64,000 bases of DNA from DATEDA01 sp963744255 (GCA_963744255.1 CAVUSZ010000051.1:62001-126000); one strand, 5' to 3'. Positions 9,318 to 17,785 are shown, numbered from the stretch's first letter. Translations and numbers: made by a program. The notes: generated from the sequence alone by a model not told the origin.

Positions 9318-10196
9318 ATGACGATTCGCGAAATGAGCGACATCACGGCCTGGGGCGCAGACCCGGGGCCTGAGCTCGCGCGCCGTGCGACGGAGTGGGT
9401 CGAAAGCGGCGAGGTGCTGTGGCTCTCGCGGCTGCGTTTCGAGCTGACCGCCGGCGAGCAGCGCTTTCTCACGCCGTCCGTCTCCGACGGGAAGGCCAAG
9501 AACATCAGCGTCGACCCGGCGAGCGGCGCGGTCGGCGGCACCTCGCTCGTGGGCGACGACCGCCGGGAGCTCGCAGCGATGATCCGGCGCTTCACGCATC
9601 ATGCGCGCGCCATCGTGGATCGCTTCTTCCCGCACTACGGCGATCGCCTGCAGACGCGGCTCGCAAGCTACCGGCCGGTCGGCGTCGAGGGCCGCCCCCA
9701 GTCGGCGAAGAAGGACGACACGCGGCTGCACATGGACGCGTTCGCCTCGCGGCCCAATCGCGGCGCGCGCATCCTGCGGGTGTTCACGAACCTGAATCCC
9801 GTGGGCAAGGCGCGCGCCTGGAACGTGGGGGAGCCCTTCGAGCCGTTCGCGGCCCGCTTCGTGCCGCGCATCCCGCGGTACTCGCCGGCGGTCGCCTGGC
9901 TACTGGAGGCGATGCACATCACCAAGACCCGCCGCACCGAATACGACCACGTGATGTTGAAGCTGCACGACCTCTGCAAGCTGGACGCCGCCTACCAGGC
10001 GGAGTGTCCTAGGACTCGCTTCGAGTTTCCGCCGGGAAGTTCCTGGATCTGCTTCTCGGATCAGGTGCTGCACGCCGTGCTCGAAGGGCAGTTCATGCTG
10101 GAGCAGACCTATCTCCTGCCGGTCGAGTCGATGGCGCACCCCGAATGGTCGCCGCTCCGCATACTCGAGCGACGCTACGGGCGCGCGCTGACGTGA
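9318..10196 (+). CDS. kdoO: Kdo hydroxylase family protein (Fe(II)/2-oxoglutarate dioxygenase)
   Basis: This family adds a 3-hydroxyl to Kdo in the lipopolysaccharide inner core, making Ko, and is known from Burkholderia and Yersinia. The 292-residue protein has the iron-binding His-x-Asp in DTRLHMDAFASRPNRGARI and a likely second histidine in CFSDQVLHAVLEGQF. The LRVFTNLNPVGKARAWNVGE stretch is typical of the family. It is cytoplasmic with no signal peptide. It follows coq7 by 27 bp, so three iron oxygenase genes lie in line. The gene symbol is by family resemblance, and activity on Kdo is inferred. Confidence 0.85.
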   Translation: MTIREMSDITAWGADPGPELARRATEWVESGEVLWLSRLRFELTAGEQRFLTPSVSDGKAKNISVDPASGAVGGTSLVGDDRRELAAMIRRFTHHARAIVDRFFPHYGDRLQTRLASYRPVGVEGRPQSAKKDDTRLHMDAFASRPNRGARILRVFTNLNPVGKARAWNVGEPFEPFAARFVPRIPRYSPAVAWLLEAMHITKTRRTEYDHVMLKLHDLCKLDAAYQAECPRTRFEFPPGSSWICFSDQVLHAVLEGQFMLEQTYLLPVESMAHPEWSPLRILERRYGRALT

Positions 10197-10319
10197 GCCG
10201 CGCGCGCGGCTCGCAAGCGAGGACAGCGACCGCCGGAATGCCGACTTCCTCGAAGGGAAGCAGAAGCAGAACCGAGCGAGGATGTCGACGAGCAAATCGA
10301 CCCAAACGCCCTGAATGAA

Positions 10320-10344
10320 AACGGCCGCTCTTCGAGCGGCCGTT
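10320..10344. terminator. Bidirectional terminator between kdoO and the fadL-like gene
   Basis: An 11-bp stem AACGGCCGCTC/GAGCGGCCGTT with a TTC loop lies between two convergent genes. On the minus strand it is followed by TTTTC, so it mainly serves the FadL-type gene. It is also placed to stop readthrough from kdoO. Confidence 0.8.
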
Positions 10345-10365
10345 CTCGCCCCCCTCGACGATGGC

Positions 10366-11736
10366 TTAGAAATTGTAGCGAAGCTGCACGCCGAGGATGT
10401 TGACGTCCGCCTTGTAGGTGCCGAAGAGGTTGCCTTGCGGCGCCGCGGGCGGTGTCGCCGAGGGCAGCTGGCTCGATGCGTCGTCGACGAATTCGTGCGC
10501 GTAGCCGAAGTCGAGCGCGCCTTGCTTCGAGAACTGCCATTGCGCGCCCACCGCGAGCCAGACGCGGCTCTCGTCGGGCAGCCGCGGCGTGCGGAATTCG
10601 TCCTGGACCGGCGTCCTGTCGTAGGCCGTCCCGAAGCGGAGCTTCCACTGGTCCGTGAGCTGGTAGTTCACGCCGAGCCCGGCCCGCCAGCTGTTTTTGA
10701 ACCGGAGCGGCGTATTCGATAGCCTCGCGCCCGAGCTGCGCACAATGGTGAGATCCTGGATCGAATCCCATCCCGTCCAGGTGTAATCGGCGAGCAGCTG
10801 GAAGCGTCCGAAAGCGTGGGATAGGCCGACCGAGAACATGTCGGGGAGCTTGATTTCCGCCGTGACGCCGCTGTTCGGAACCACCGCCGCGAACGCCGCT
10901 GTCGTGGGGCGGTTCGAGAACGAGACGTCGCCCCCGAGCTTCTGCGTGACGGTCGAGCGATACGTGATCCCGATCCGCGTGTCGGGCGAGAAATTGATCA
11001 TCGCGCCGAGATTCCAGCCCCAAGCCCAGTCGTCGCCCTTGACCTTGGCCACCCCCTCGCAGTTCTGCGGTCCGGGGCCGGATCCCGGACACGTCGCCGC
11101 CGAGATATTGGCAAGCCCGCCAGGAAATCCGGGGGCTGCGGCGATCGCGCTGTAGTCGACCGCGTTCGTCAACTCCGCATCGATGTACATGACGTTGACG
11201 CCGCCGCCGACGGAGAACATCTCGTTCACCTTCCACGCGACGGAGGGATTGATGTTGACCGTGAGCACTTCGGACTTGATCGCATGGAAGCGCCCGACCC
11301 AGCCCGAATCCCACTCGGTTTTGAGGCCGAAGGGCGCGCTGACTCCGATCCCGGCCCAGACGCTGGGGGTAATCTGCCACGACAGGTAGCCAGCCGGCAC
11401 GAACCCCCAATCACCAGCGTCCCCGCCGTTGTTCGTGAGGCCGGTTGTGATCAGCGGCGGCAGCGTCGTGCGACTGGCGTCGCTGCTGAAGTCGATCGAG
11501 GTCTTGATCGCAATCAGTGCGCCCACCGCCTGGCGGCCGGGCAGGCGGGTCATCCCCGCGGGATTGTAGAAGATCGTACTCGCGTCCTCGGCCACGGCCG
11601 ACGCGCCGGCATACGCGTTCCCGAGACCGCTCGCGTTCTGCGTCCCGATCGCGAACCCCGCGGCGCCCGCCTCGCCTGCGAACGCGGCGCCGACTGCCGC
11701 TGCTACCAGCGTCCCCCTGAATCCACGATGTTTCAT
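10366..11736 (-). CDS. FadL/TodX/OmpP1-family outer-membrane transport protein
   Basis: A 14-strand beta-barrel that lets long-chain fatty acids or other hydrophobic compounds cross the outer membrane. The signal peptide (cleavage after GEAGA) is followed by the family N-terminus AGFAIGTQNASGLGNAYAG and EDASTIFYNPAGMTRL, which is the hatch region with the conserved NPAG motif. Later strands are regular and the chain ends VQLRYNF with a terminal Phe. The length of 456 residues fits. An AGGAGAAG ribosome site precedes the ATG. The substrate cannot be told from sequence. Confidence 0.93.
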   Translation of the reverse strand: MKHRGFRGTLVAAAVGAAFAGEAGAAGFAIGTQNASGLGNAYAGASAVAEDASTIFYNPAGMTRLPGRQAVGALIAIKTSIDFSSDASRTTLPPLITTGLTNNGGDAGDWGFVPAGYLSWQITPSVWAGIGVSAPFGLKTEWDSGWVGRFHAIKSEVLTVNINPSVAWKVNEMFSVGGGVNVMYIDAELTNAVDYSAIAAAPGFPGGLANISAATCPGSGPGPQNCEGVAKVKGDDWAWGWNLGAMINFSPDTRIGITYRSTVTQKLGGDVSFSNRPTTAAFAAVVPNSGVTAEIKLPDMFSVGLSHAFGRFQLLADYTWTGWDSIQDLTIVRSSGARLSNTPLRFKNSWRAGLGVNYQLTDQWKLRFGTAYDRTPVQDEFRTPRLPDESRVWLAVGAQWQFSKQGALDFGYAHEFVDDASSQLPSATPPAAPQGNLFGTYKADVNILGVQLRYNF

Positions 11737-11901
11737 GTGGCTTCTCCTCCGTTGATGTTCTGGGTCGAAAGGCGGCAGGGACCGCCTCTCCTCTCGAGCC
11801 AGTATAGGGAAAGCGTTGCGTGGCTACAACGCCAGCGGGCCCGCTTACCAGGCTACGCGCGGACTTCTGTGGTGGAGCCGCAACAGGCGTGGATCAGACC
11901 T

Positions 11902-12336
11902 TCAGCGTGCAGCCGGTGCAGGCTCTTCGACCAGCTCGTAGTCGTGCGTCATCGCGGCCGTCTTGCCGAGCATCGCCGTAGCGGAGCAGTACTTGGTATG
12001 GGAGAGCTTGATGGCGTTCTCGACGACGGAGCGCTTGAGGTTGCGGCCGCGCACGACGAAGTGCATGTGGATCGCGGTGAAGACTTTGGGATCGGTCGAC
12101 GCCCGCTCGGCTTTGAGGTCGACGCGGCAGCCAGTCACGTCCTGCCCGCTGCGCTTGAGGATTACCACGACATCGGATGCAGTGCAGGCACCGGTGCCGG
12201 CGAGCACGGTCTCCATCGGTCGGGGGCCGGTGTTCCGGCCGCCGACCTCCGGCGCCCCGTCGATGACGAAGGCATGTCCACTGCCGGTTTCGGCCACGAA
12301 CTGGACGCCATCAGACCACTTGATCGTGCATTCCAT
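11902..12336 (-). CDS. OsmC family protein (peroxiredoxin-like)
   Basis: A 144-residue OsmC/Ohr fold protein of the YhfA-like branch. The two redox cysteines are in GTGACTASDVVVIL and HTKYCSATAML. The start MECTIKWSDGVQFVAET is typical of YhfA-type members. Family members reduce organic hydroperoxides, but YhfA-type proteins have no firmly known substrate. It is transcribed alone on the minus strand, away from the ribosomal protein operon. Confidence 0.88.
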   Translation of the reverse strand: MECTIKWSDGVQFVAETGSGHAFVIDGAPEVGGRNTGPRPMETVLAGTGACTASDVVVILKRSGQDVTGCRVDLKAERASTDPKVFTAIHMHFVVRGRNLKRSVVENAIKLSHTKYCSATAMLGKTAAMTHDYELVEEPAPAAR

Positions 12337-12459
12337 GAGCTTGCTCCCGCGCTGGAGGCGCGATTCTAGCGCCGCCTACCTGGCAACTCCGATCGCGGTC
12401 TCGGAAGTGGCCGCTAACATCGAGTCGATCCCTCCATCCCGCACCGCACCAAATTTTTC

Positions 12460-12488
12460 TTGCATTGCACAAATACAGGTGCCATAAT
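12460..12488 (+). promoter_or_regulatory. Sigma-70 promoter of the candidate small RNA
   Basis: A -35 box TTGCAT (12460-12465) and a -10 box CATAAT (12483-12488) are separated by exactly 17 bp. A TG two bases before the -10 gives an extended -10 element. Transcription would start near 12495. This is one of the best promoters in the window and points to the hairpin-rich stretch directly downstream. Confidence 0.75.
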
Positions 12489-12494
12489 CTCAAC

Positions 12495-12603
12495 CGTGGC
12501 GAGTGCTCGGGAAACGCAAGGGCCCCCGACGCTCCAGGGTTTATCTCCTCCACCCTCCTCCTTTGGTGGATTTTGAGCAGCCGCATAGGCTGCTCTTTTT
12601 TTT
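12495..12603 (+). ncRNA. Candidate small RNA with anti-Shine-Dalgarno hairpin loop
   Basis: Downstream of a good promoter lie three hairpins in about 110 nt. Hairpin 1 is 12501-12534 (GAGTG-c-TCGGG pairing with CCCGACGCTC). Hairpin 2 is 12549-12570, stem TCCACC/GGTGGA, with the loop CTCCTCCTTT that is complementary to a strong ribosome-binding site. Hairpin 3 is 12575-12595, GAGCAGCC/GGCTGCTC followed by eight T residues, a textbook terminator. No open reading frame fits. CCUCCUCC-loop small RNAs such as the CcsR type of Rhodobacter show this design. Membership of any named family is not claimed. An alternative is a transcription attenuator for rplM, but rplM has its own promoter after the terminator. 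Confidence 0.6.
12575..12603 (+). terminator. Rho-independent terminator of the candidate small RNA
   Basis: An 8-bp stem GAGCAGCC/GGCTGCTC with a GCATA loop is followed by eight T residues. It sits 89 bp upstream of rplM and ends the transcript coming from the promoter at 12460. Confidence 0.88.
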
Positions 12604-12634
12604 GTGCGGCTGCTCTCCCAACCCGCTGATTTCT

Positions 12635-12664
12635 TTGACAGCGACGGGGCGCTGAAACTACAAT
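12635..12664 (+). promoter_or_regulatory. Promoter of the rplM-rpsI operon
   Basis: A perfect -35 TTGACA (12635-12640) and a -10 TACAAT (12659-12664) have an 18-bp spacer. The start of transcription would fall near 12671, giving a leader of about 20 nt before the rplM ATG at 12692. The promoter lies after the terminator of the candidate small RNA, so the operon does not depend on that upstream transcript. Confidence 0.75.
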
Positions 12665-12691
12665 TCGCCCCTTTCTCCCGCTGGTCGGAAC

Positions 12692-13126
12692 ATGAAGACC
12701 TTCACCGCGAAGCCGCACGAAGTCCGTCGCGACTGGTTCGTCGTCGATGCGACCGACAAGGTGCTCGGTCGGCTCGCCGTCGAGCTCGCGCGCCGGCTCC
12801 GCGGCAAGCACAAGCCCGAGTTCACGCCCCACGTCGATACCGGCGACTACATCGTCGTCGTGAATGCGGCGAAGCTGCGCGTGACCGGCAAGAAAGCCAC
12901 CGGGAAAACCTACTACCGCCACAGCGGCTATCCCGGCGGCCTGTACCAGACGAGTTTCGACAAGCTCCACGCCAGGTTTCCCACGCGCGCGTTGCAGCAC
13001 GCGGTGAAGGGAATGCTCCCCAAGGGGCCGCTCGGCTCCGCCATGGCACGCAAGCTCAAGATCTACGCCGGTACCGACCACCCCCATACTGCGCAGCAGC
13101 CCAAGACGCTGGAGCTGAACCGATGA
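12692..13126 (+). CDS. rplM: 50S ribosomal protein L13
   Basis: L13 binds 23S rRNA early in large-subunit assembly. The 144-residue protein has the classical start MKTFTAKPHEVRRDWFVVDA, then KVLGRLAVELARRLRGKHKP, GDYIVVVNA, YYRHSGYPGG and KGMLPKGPLG. Its stop overlaps the rpsI start by the ATGA arrangement, giving translational coupling. The pair rplM-rpsI is universal in bacteria. Confidence 0.99.
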   Translation: MKTFTAKPHEVRRDWFVVDATDKVLGRLAVELARRLRGKHKPEFTPHVDTGDYIVVVNAAKLRVTGKKATGKTYYRHSGYPGGLYQTSFDKLHARFPTRALQHAVKGMLPKGPLGSAMARKLKIYAGTDHPHTAQQPKTLELNR

Positions 13127-13515
13127 TTGGCGACTATCACTACGGCACCGGCCGGCGGAAGAGCGCCGTTGCCCGGGTCTTCATCAAACCCGGCAAGGGC
13201 AGGTTCGTCGTGAACGACAAGCCCGTCGACGAGTTTTTCGGGCGTGAGACCGGCCGCATGATCGTGCGGCAGCCGCTCGCGCTGACCAACCATCTGATGA
13301 CCTTCGACATCAAGGTGAACGTCGACGGCGGCGGCGAATCGGGACAGGCGGGCGCGGTGCGGCACGGCCTGACGCGCGCGCTCATCGAGTACGACGCGGC
13401 ACTGAAGCCCACGCTGTCCAAAGCAGGCCTGGTGACGCGCGATGCCCGCGAGGTCGAGCGAAAGAAGGTCGGCCTGCACAAGGCGCGCCGCCGCAAGCAG
13501 TTCTCGAAGCGCTGA
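13123..13515 (+). CDS. rpsI: 30S ribosomal protein S9
   Basis: S9 is a small-subunit head protein whose C-terminal tail reaches the P-site tRNA. The 130-residue chain contains the family marks YGTGRRKSAVARVFIKPG, GGGESGQAGAVRHGLTRAL and the basic ending KARRRKQFSKR. It starts at the ATG at 13123 inside the rplM stop. No other gene lies before the terminator. Confidence 0.99.
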   Translation: MIGDYHYGTGRRKSAVARVFIKPGKGRFVVNDKPVDEFFGRETGRMIVRQPLALTNHLMTFDIKVNVDGGGESGQAGAVRHGLTRALIEYDAALKPTLSKAGLVTRDAREVERKKVGLHKARRRKQFSKR

Positions 13516-13536
13516 TGCGCTGGAAGATCCAACAGG

Positions 13537-13560
13537 AAGCCGCCGCCAGGGCGGCTTCTT
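13537..13560 (+). terminator. Terminator after rpsI
   Basis: An 8-bp stem AAGCCGCC/GGCGGCTT with a four-base loop lies 22 bp after the rpsI stop. Only a short T-rich tail (CTTAGTCT) follows, so it may be leaky. Confidence 0.6.
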
Positions 13561-13612
13561 AGTCTGTGAGGCGGTCTCGCCGCGCGACGGGACCGGGACG
13601 GGGGCAGGGCGA

Positions 13613-14643
13613 ATGATCAGGATCGGAATCGTCGGCGGCACCGGCTACACCGGTGTCGAGCTGCTGCGCCTTCTCGCGCAACACCCGCAGGCCGAGCTCG
13701 TCGCGATCACGTCGCGCAGCGAGGCCGGCATGGCGGTCGCCGACATGTTCCCGTCGCTACGCGGCCGCGTGAAGCTCGCGTTCGTCGAGCCGGCGAAGGC
13801 GAACCTGGAGCGCTGCGACGTCGTCTTCTTCGCCACGCCGCACGGCGTCGCGATGAGCGACGCGCGCCGGCTCGTCGACGCAGGCGTGAAGATCATCGAT
13901 CTCGCGGCCGATTTCCGCCTGCAGGATCTCGACGAGTGGAAGAAGTGGTACAAGCTCGACCACGCCGCGCCGGAGCTCGTCCGCGAGGCGGTGTACGGCC
14001 TGCCGGAGGTGAATCGCGCGGCGATCAGGTCCGCGCGCATCGTCGCCAATCCCGGTTGCTACGCGACGACCGTCCAGCTCGGCTTCCTGCCACTCGTCGA
14101 ATCCGAGACCGTCGATCTCGATCACCTCGTCGCCGACGCGAAGTCGGGCGTGAGCGGCGCCGGCCGCAAGGCCGAGCTGCCGCTCATGTTCAGCGAGGCG
14201 TCCGACAACTTTTCGGCCTACAACCTCGCCGGGCATCGGCACGTGCCCGAGATCCGCGAGACCTTCCAGCGCGTTGCCGGCCGGCCGGTCGGCCTCGTAT
14301 TCGTGCCGCATCTCACGCCGATGGTGCGCGGCATCTTCGCGACCCTCTACGCGCGCATCACGCGCGAGGCGGACTTCCAGGCGATGTACGAGAAGCGCTT
14401 CGCGGGCGAACCGTTCGTCGACGTCCTGCCCGCCGGCCGACTTCCCGAGACGCGCTCGGTGCGCGCCTCGAACGCGTGTCGGATCGCCGTGCATCGGCCG
14501 GGCGGCGGGCGACACGCTCGTCGATCCTCGCCGTCATCGACAACCTGGTGAAAGGCGCTTCCGGTCAGGCGGTGCAGAACATGAACATCATGTTCGGCAT
14601 CGACGAGACCGCCGGCCTCACGCAGCTACCCGTCCTGCCCTGA
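13613..14643 (+). CDS. argC: N-acetyl-gamma-glutamyl-phosphate reductase, with two apparent +1 frameshifts
   Basis: ArgC reduces N-acetylglutamyl phosphate in arginine biosynthesis. The NADP-binding start MIRIGIVGGTGYTGVELLRL, the ATPHGVAM segment and the catalytic cysteine in VANPGCYATTVQLG are all visible, as are KSGVSGAGRKAE and FVPHLTPMVRGI. Near 14507 and 14523 the frame changes by +1 twice. The repaired tail reads GGGDTLVILAVIDNLVKGAS, then GQAVQNMNIMFGIDETAGL. Both shifts are single extra G residues. With them removed the protein is about 342 residues, the usual length. A sequencing error is more likely than loss of this essential pathway enzyme. Confidence 0.9.
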
Positions 14644-15389
14644 TGCCCTTCAGCTTCCGCGCGCTGCGCCACCGCTGGGGGATAGCGGCGCCGAAGCTTG
14701 CGGTCATCCCGCACGTCGCCTGGTACTGGCGGGCGATCGGGATCGTCGCCGTGCTGTCCCTGTCGCTCGCGCTGGCGATGTGGATGTACGACGCTGGCCG
14801 GAGGATCGCGGGATTCGACGCCACGACTGCCGCGGGGGAGCTCTCCACGCTGCGCAACCGGGTCGAAGCGCTCGAGGACGAGCTGAAGCGGCTGCGGGCG
14901 AGCGCCGCCTCCGCCGACAGCCGGATCCAGATCGAGAAGTCGGCGCAGGCGCAGCTCGCCAGGCAGCTCAAGACGGTCGAGGCGGAGAACGCGCGGTTGC
15001 GCGAGGACGTCTCCTTCTTCGAGGGGCTCGCCGCACGCGGCATCAACGACGACAAAGTCGCGGTGCCCCGCTTCAAGGTCGAGCACGACGCGATGCCCGG
15101 CGAGTATCGCTACCGCGTCCTGGTGACGCAGGGCGGGCCCCGGGACCGCGAGTTCAACGGGCGGCTGCAGTTCGTCGTGAGCATGCAGCTCGGCGGGCGC
15201 GAGGTCGCGGTCGTCATCCCCGAGGACAAGTCCGAGGAGGCCGCCTATCGACTCAACTTCAAGCGGTTTTTCCGGGCAGAAGGCTCGTTCCGCGTCGATC
15301 CGGAGGCGACGGTCCGATCGGTCCAGGTTAGAGTGATCGAGGCCGGCGCGACGCAACCGCGCGCGACGCAGAGCTACACGCTGTCATGA
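14643..15389 (+). CDS. DUF6776-like membrane-anchored coiled-coil protein
   Basis: A 248-residue protein with one transmembrane segment near residues 30-50 (AIGIVAVLSLSLALAMWMY), a coiled coil (LRNRVEALEDELKRLRAS onward, to about residue 120) and a compact C-terminal domain beginning near KVAVPRFKVEHDAM. Proteins of this shape, now called DUF6776, sit next to bactofilin genes in Burkholderiales. It overlaps the argC stop and is followed directly by bactofilin. A role in cell-envelope shape with bactofilin is only inferred from the neighbourhood. Confidence 0.7.
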   Translation: MPFSFRALRHRWGIAAPKLAVIPHVAWYWRAIGIVAVLSLSLALAMWMYDAGRRIAGFDATTAAGELSTLRNRVEALEDELKRLRASAASADSRIQIEKSAQAQLARQLKTVEAENARLREDVSFFEGLAARGINDDKVAVPRFKVEHDAMPGEYRYRVLVTQGGPRDREFNGRLQFVVSMQLGGREVAVVIPEDKSEEAAYRLNFKRFFRAEGSFRVDPEATVRSVQVRVIEAGATQPRATQSYTLS

Positions 15390-15406
15390 AGCGGCAGGAG
15401 GTCTCC

Positions 15407-15814
15407 ATGTTCGGACTCAAGTCCGCGAAATCGCAGGGCCGCATCGATAGCCTGATCGGATCGGGCACACGGATCGAAGGCAACATCATCTTCTCCGGGG
15501 GCCTGCGCGTGGACGGCGAGGTGAAGGGGAACATGCAGGCCGCCGATGACCAGCAGGCGACGCTCGTCGTGAGCGAGCAGGCCCGCGTCGAGGGCGAGGT
15601 CCGCGTGGGGCATGTCGTGGTGAACGGCACGATCGTCGGGCCGGTGCACGCGACTGAGTTTCTCGAGCTGCAAGCACGCTCGCGCGTGACGGGCGATGTT
15701 CACTACAACGTCCTCGAGATGCACCTCGGCGCGATCGTCGAGGGACGGCTCGTTCACGCGCCCTCGTCGTCCGCGCCGAGAATGGTCGAGCTGAAACTCG
15801 CGAAGTCGAGCTGA
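15407..15814 (+). CDS. Bactofilin (polymer-forming cytoskeletal protein)
   Basis: Bactofilins form non-nucleotide-dependent filaments of right-handed beta-helix subunits that place peptidoglycan enzymes. The protein has repeated short beta-helix turns (RVDGEVKGNMQ, ARVEGEVRVGHVVVNG, SRVTGDVHYNVLEMHLGAIVEG). The ATG at 15407 is preferred because AGGAGG lies six bases upstream. An ATG seven codons earlier at 15386 is in frame but lacks such a site. The length of about 135 residues is normal. It overlaps no gene and follows the DUF6776-like gene by 17 bp. Confidence 0.93.
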   Translation: MFGLKSAKSQGRIDSLIGSGTRIEGNIIFSGGLRVDGEVKGNMQAADDQQATLVVSEQARVEGEVRVGHVVVNGTIVGPVHATEFLELQARSRVTGDVHYNVLEMHLGAIVEGRLVHAPSSSAPRMVELKLAKSS

Positions 15815-15916
15815 GCGAGCGGGCGCGCAACGCGCCCGCCCGATTCCGCACTGTCCGAAGGTCGGGCCGGGGCGTCGATCGGTCGACATCCTCCTTGGGC
15901 GAGGGGTAGGCCGAAA

Positions 15917-16513
15917 GTGGCTATCGCCCCGCACCAGCAGCCGAACGCGTTCGCCTCCGGCCGCAATCCGCAACACGCGGTCGTCTGCGTGACCGAAGGC
16001 ATCATGCAGCTCGTGGACCGGGACGAGCTCGAGGGCGTGCTCGCGCACGAGCTCGGGCACATCAAGAACGGCGACATCCTGCTCCAGACGGTGACCGCAA
16101 CCTTGGCCGGCGCGGTCGGGATGGTGTCGCGGATCGGCGTGGTCGGCGGGGTCGGAGGCGACGCGCGCGGAGCGCGCGTCAACCCGCTCATGGCCATCCT
16201 CGCGCCCCTCGCGGCGATGCGGATCCAGTTCGCGATCAGCCGCCAGCGCGAGTTCGGCGCGGACCGGACCGGCGCGGAGCTGAGCGGCCGGCCGCTCGAT
16301 CTCGCCAGCGCGCTGCAGAAGCTCGACGCGGCTGCACGTCGCGTCCCGATGCAGATCGCGCCCACGTATGCGCCGATGGCGCAGGTCGATCCCCTGCAGG
16401 CCTACGGGAAGGGTCTGCTCAAGATGTTCTCTACGCATCCGCCGATGGCGGAGCGCGTTGCGCGGCTCGAAGCCATGGCGCGCGCGAACCTGGGGGCTGC
16501 GGCGGCGGCGTAA
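15917..16513 (+). CDS. htpX: HtpX-like zinc metalloprotease lacking the N-terminal membrane part
   Basis: HtpX is an inner-membrane M48 protease that degrades damaged membrane proteins. The 198-residue frame from a GTG at 15917 holds the zinc site HELGHIKNGD, the membrane segments after it and the glutamate-bearing region REFGADRTGAELSGRP. The FSTHPPMAERVARLEAM end is complete. A normal HtpX is about 285 residues. The first two membrane helices, before PKVAIAPHQQPNAFA, are missing and are not found in any frame upstream. It is probably a 5'-deleted remnant, although a GTG could still start translation. Confidence 0.8.
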   Translation: MAIAPHQQPNAFASGRNPQHAVVCVTEGIMQLVDRDELEGVLAHELGHIKNGDILLQTVTATLAGAVGMVSRIGVVGGVGGDARGARVNPLMAILAPLAAMRIQFAISRQREFGADRTGAELSGRPLDLASALQKLDAAARRVPMQIAPTYAPMAQVDPLQAYGKGLLKMFSTHPPMAERVARLEAMARANLGAAAAA

Positions 16514-16666
16514 CCGGGTGGAGAGCGGCGCCCAGAAGATGAAGTGACGTTGTGCTAGTGTGTATTTTGAGGAGGTGACGCCTGGTCGACGAGAAGAGGC
16601 GTTCGCCGGCGACTGGGGAGGATCGGCAAACCTGGGTTCACGCTGACTTAGAGGGAAGGAGCTTCA

Positions 16667-17785
16667 ATGATCAAAACACGCACTCTCGCAGCCGCAGTCG
16701 CCCTCGCCGCTCCGCTCGTCGTGCAAGGGCAAGCTAGCTACCCCCCTGAGCGGTGGTTCGACGACCGCTGGTACCTCACCCCCTTCGGAACCTACGTCCT
16801 CGTCGACAACGATCGCAAGTCCGATGACGGCTGGGGTGGCGGTCTCGCGATCGGCCGGCCGATCCACCCGAACTGGAACCTCGAGCTCCGCGCCATGTAC
16901 GAGCGGCTCGGTGGGGAGAGCGGCGGCCCGGGCGCGTACGAGAACTGGAGCGGCTCGATCGATGCCCACTGGTTCTTTCTCGGGCGCGCGGGCCAGCGGC
17001 GCTGGCGGCCCGACGCCGTGCAGCCCTACCTGATCGCTGGAATCGGGGCGATCAACGACAAGGTGGAGGGTAGCTCCACCACGCCGTCCGGCAACAAAAC
17101 GAGCTTCATGTGGAACGCCGGTGTCGGTGCCGTCTGGCCATTTTCGTCCTGGGCCCGCTTCGTCGGCGACGTGCGCTACCGCTGGGACGACAACCGCGGC
17201 GGCTACGGTAGCGGCGGCAGCTTCGGCGACTGGCTGTTCACCGTGGGGCTGCAGATCCCGCTCGGGGAGCCGCCGCGCGTCGCGGAACCGCCGCGCCCCG
17301 CGCCGCCGCCGGCGCCGCCACCTGTGGTGCCCGCGCCCGCGCCGGTCGTGAAGCCCGCGCCGCCGCCGCCCCCGAAGCCGGTGGTGCGCAACTTCGATCT
17401 GTCGGCCGAGGGCATGTTCGCGTTCGACAAGGCGACGCTCACCGACATCGGACGCAGCCGGGTCGACAACCTGATCAAGGGCCTTAGGGAAGCGGGCATC
17501 ACGCTGACGTCGATGACGATCGCCGGGCACACCGACCCGCTCGGCACGGAGGCCTACAACCAAAAGTTGTCGCTGGAACGGGCAAACGCCGTGCGCGACT
17601 ACATGGTGAGCCAAGGCGTCCCGGCGGGTGTCATCCGCACCGAGGGTCGCGGCGAGTCGCAGCTCATCGTGACCGAAGCCGATTGCAAGGCCAAGGGGCA
17701 GGCGAAGACCCGCTCCGCCCTGATCGCCTGCCTGCTGCCGAACCGGCGCGTTGCGATCACGGCGACCGGCGAGCAGCGCGGCTGA
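16667..17785 (+). CDS. OmpA-family outer-membrane protein
   Basis: An N-terminal signal peptide (MIKTRTLAAAVALAAPLVV) is followed by an eight-strand barrel (about residues 30-205), a proline-rich hinge (PRPAPPPAPPPVVPAPAPVV) and a C-terminal OmpA/MotB peptidoglycan-binding domain. In the last domain the MTIAGHTDPLGTEAYNQKLS segment and RGESQLIV carry the conserved Asp and Arg contacts to diaminopimelate. A clear GAAGGAGC ribosome site lies before the ATG. The protein links the outer membrane to the cell wall. At 372 residues it is typical for the family. Confidence 0.92.
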   Translation: MIKTRTLAAAVALAAPLVVQGQASYPPERWFDDRWYLTPFGTYVLVDNDRKSDDGWGGGLAIGRPIHPNWNLELRAMYERLGGESGGPGAYENWSGSIDAHWFFLGRAGQRRWRPDAVQPYLIAGIGAINDKVEGSSTTPSGNKTSFMWNAGVGAVWPFSSWARFVGDVRYRWDDNRGGYGSGGSFGDWLFTVGLQIPLGEPPRVAEPPRPAPPPAPPPVVPAPAPVVKPAPPPPPKPVVRNFDLSAEGMFAFDKATLTDIGRSRVDNLIKGLREAGITLTSMTIAGHTDPLGTEAYNQKLSLERANAVRDYMVSQGVPAGVIRTEGRGESQLIVTEADCKAKGQAKTRSALIACLLPNRRVAITATGEQRG

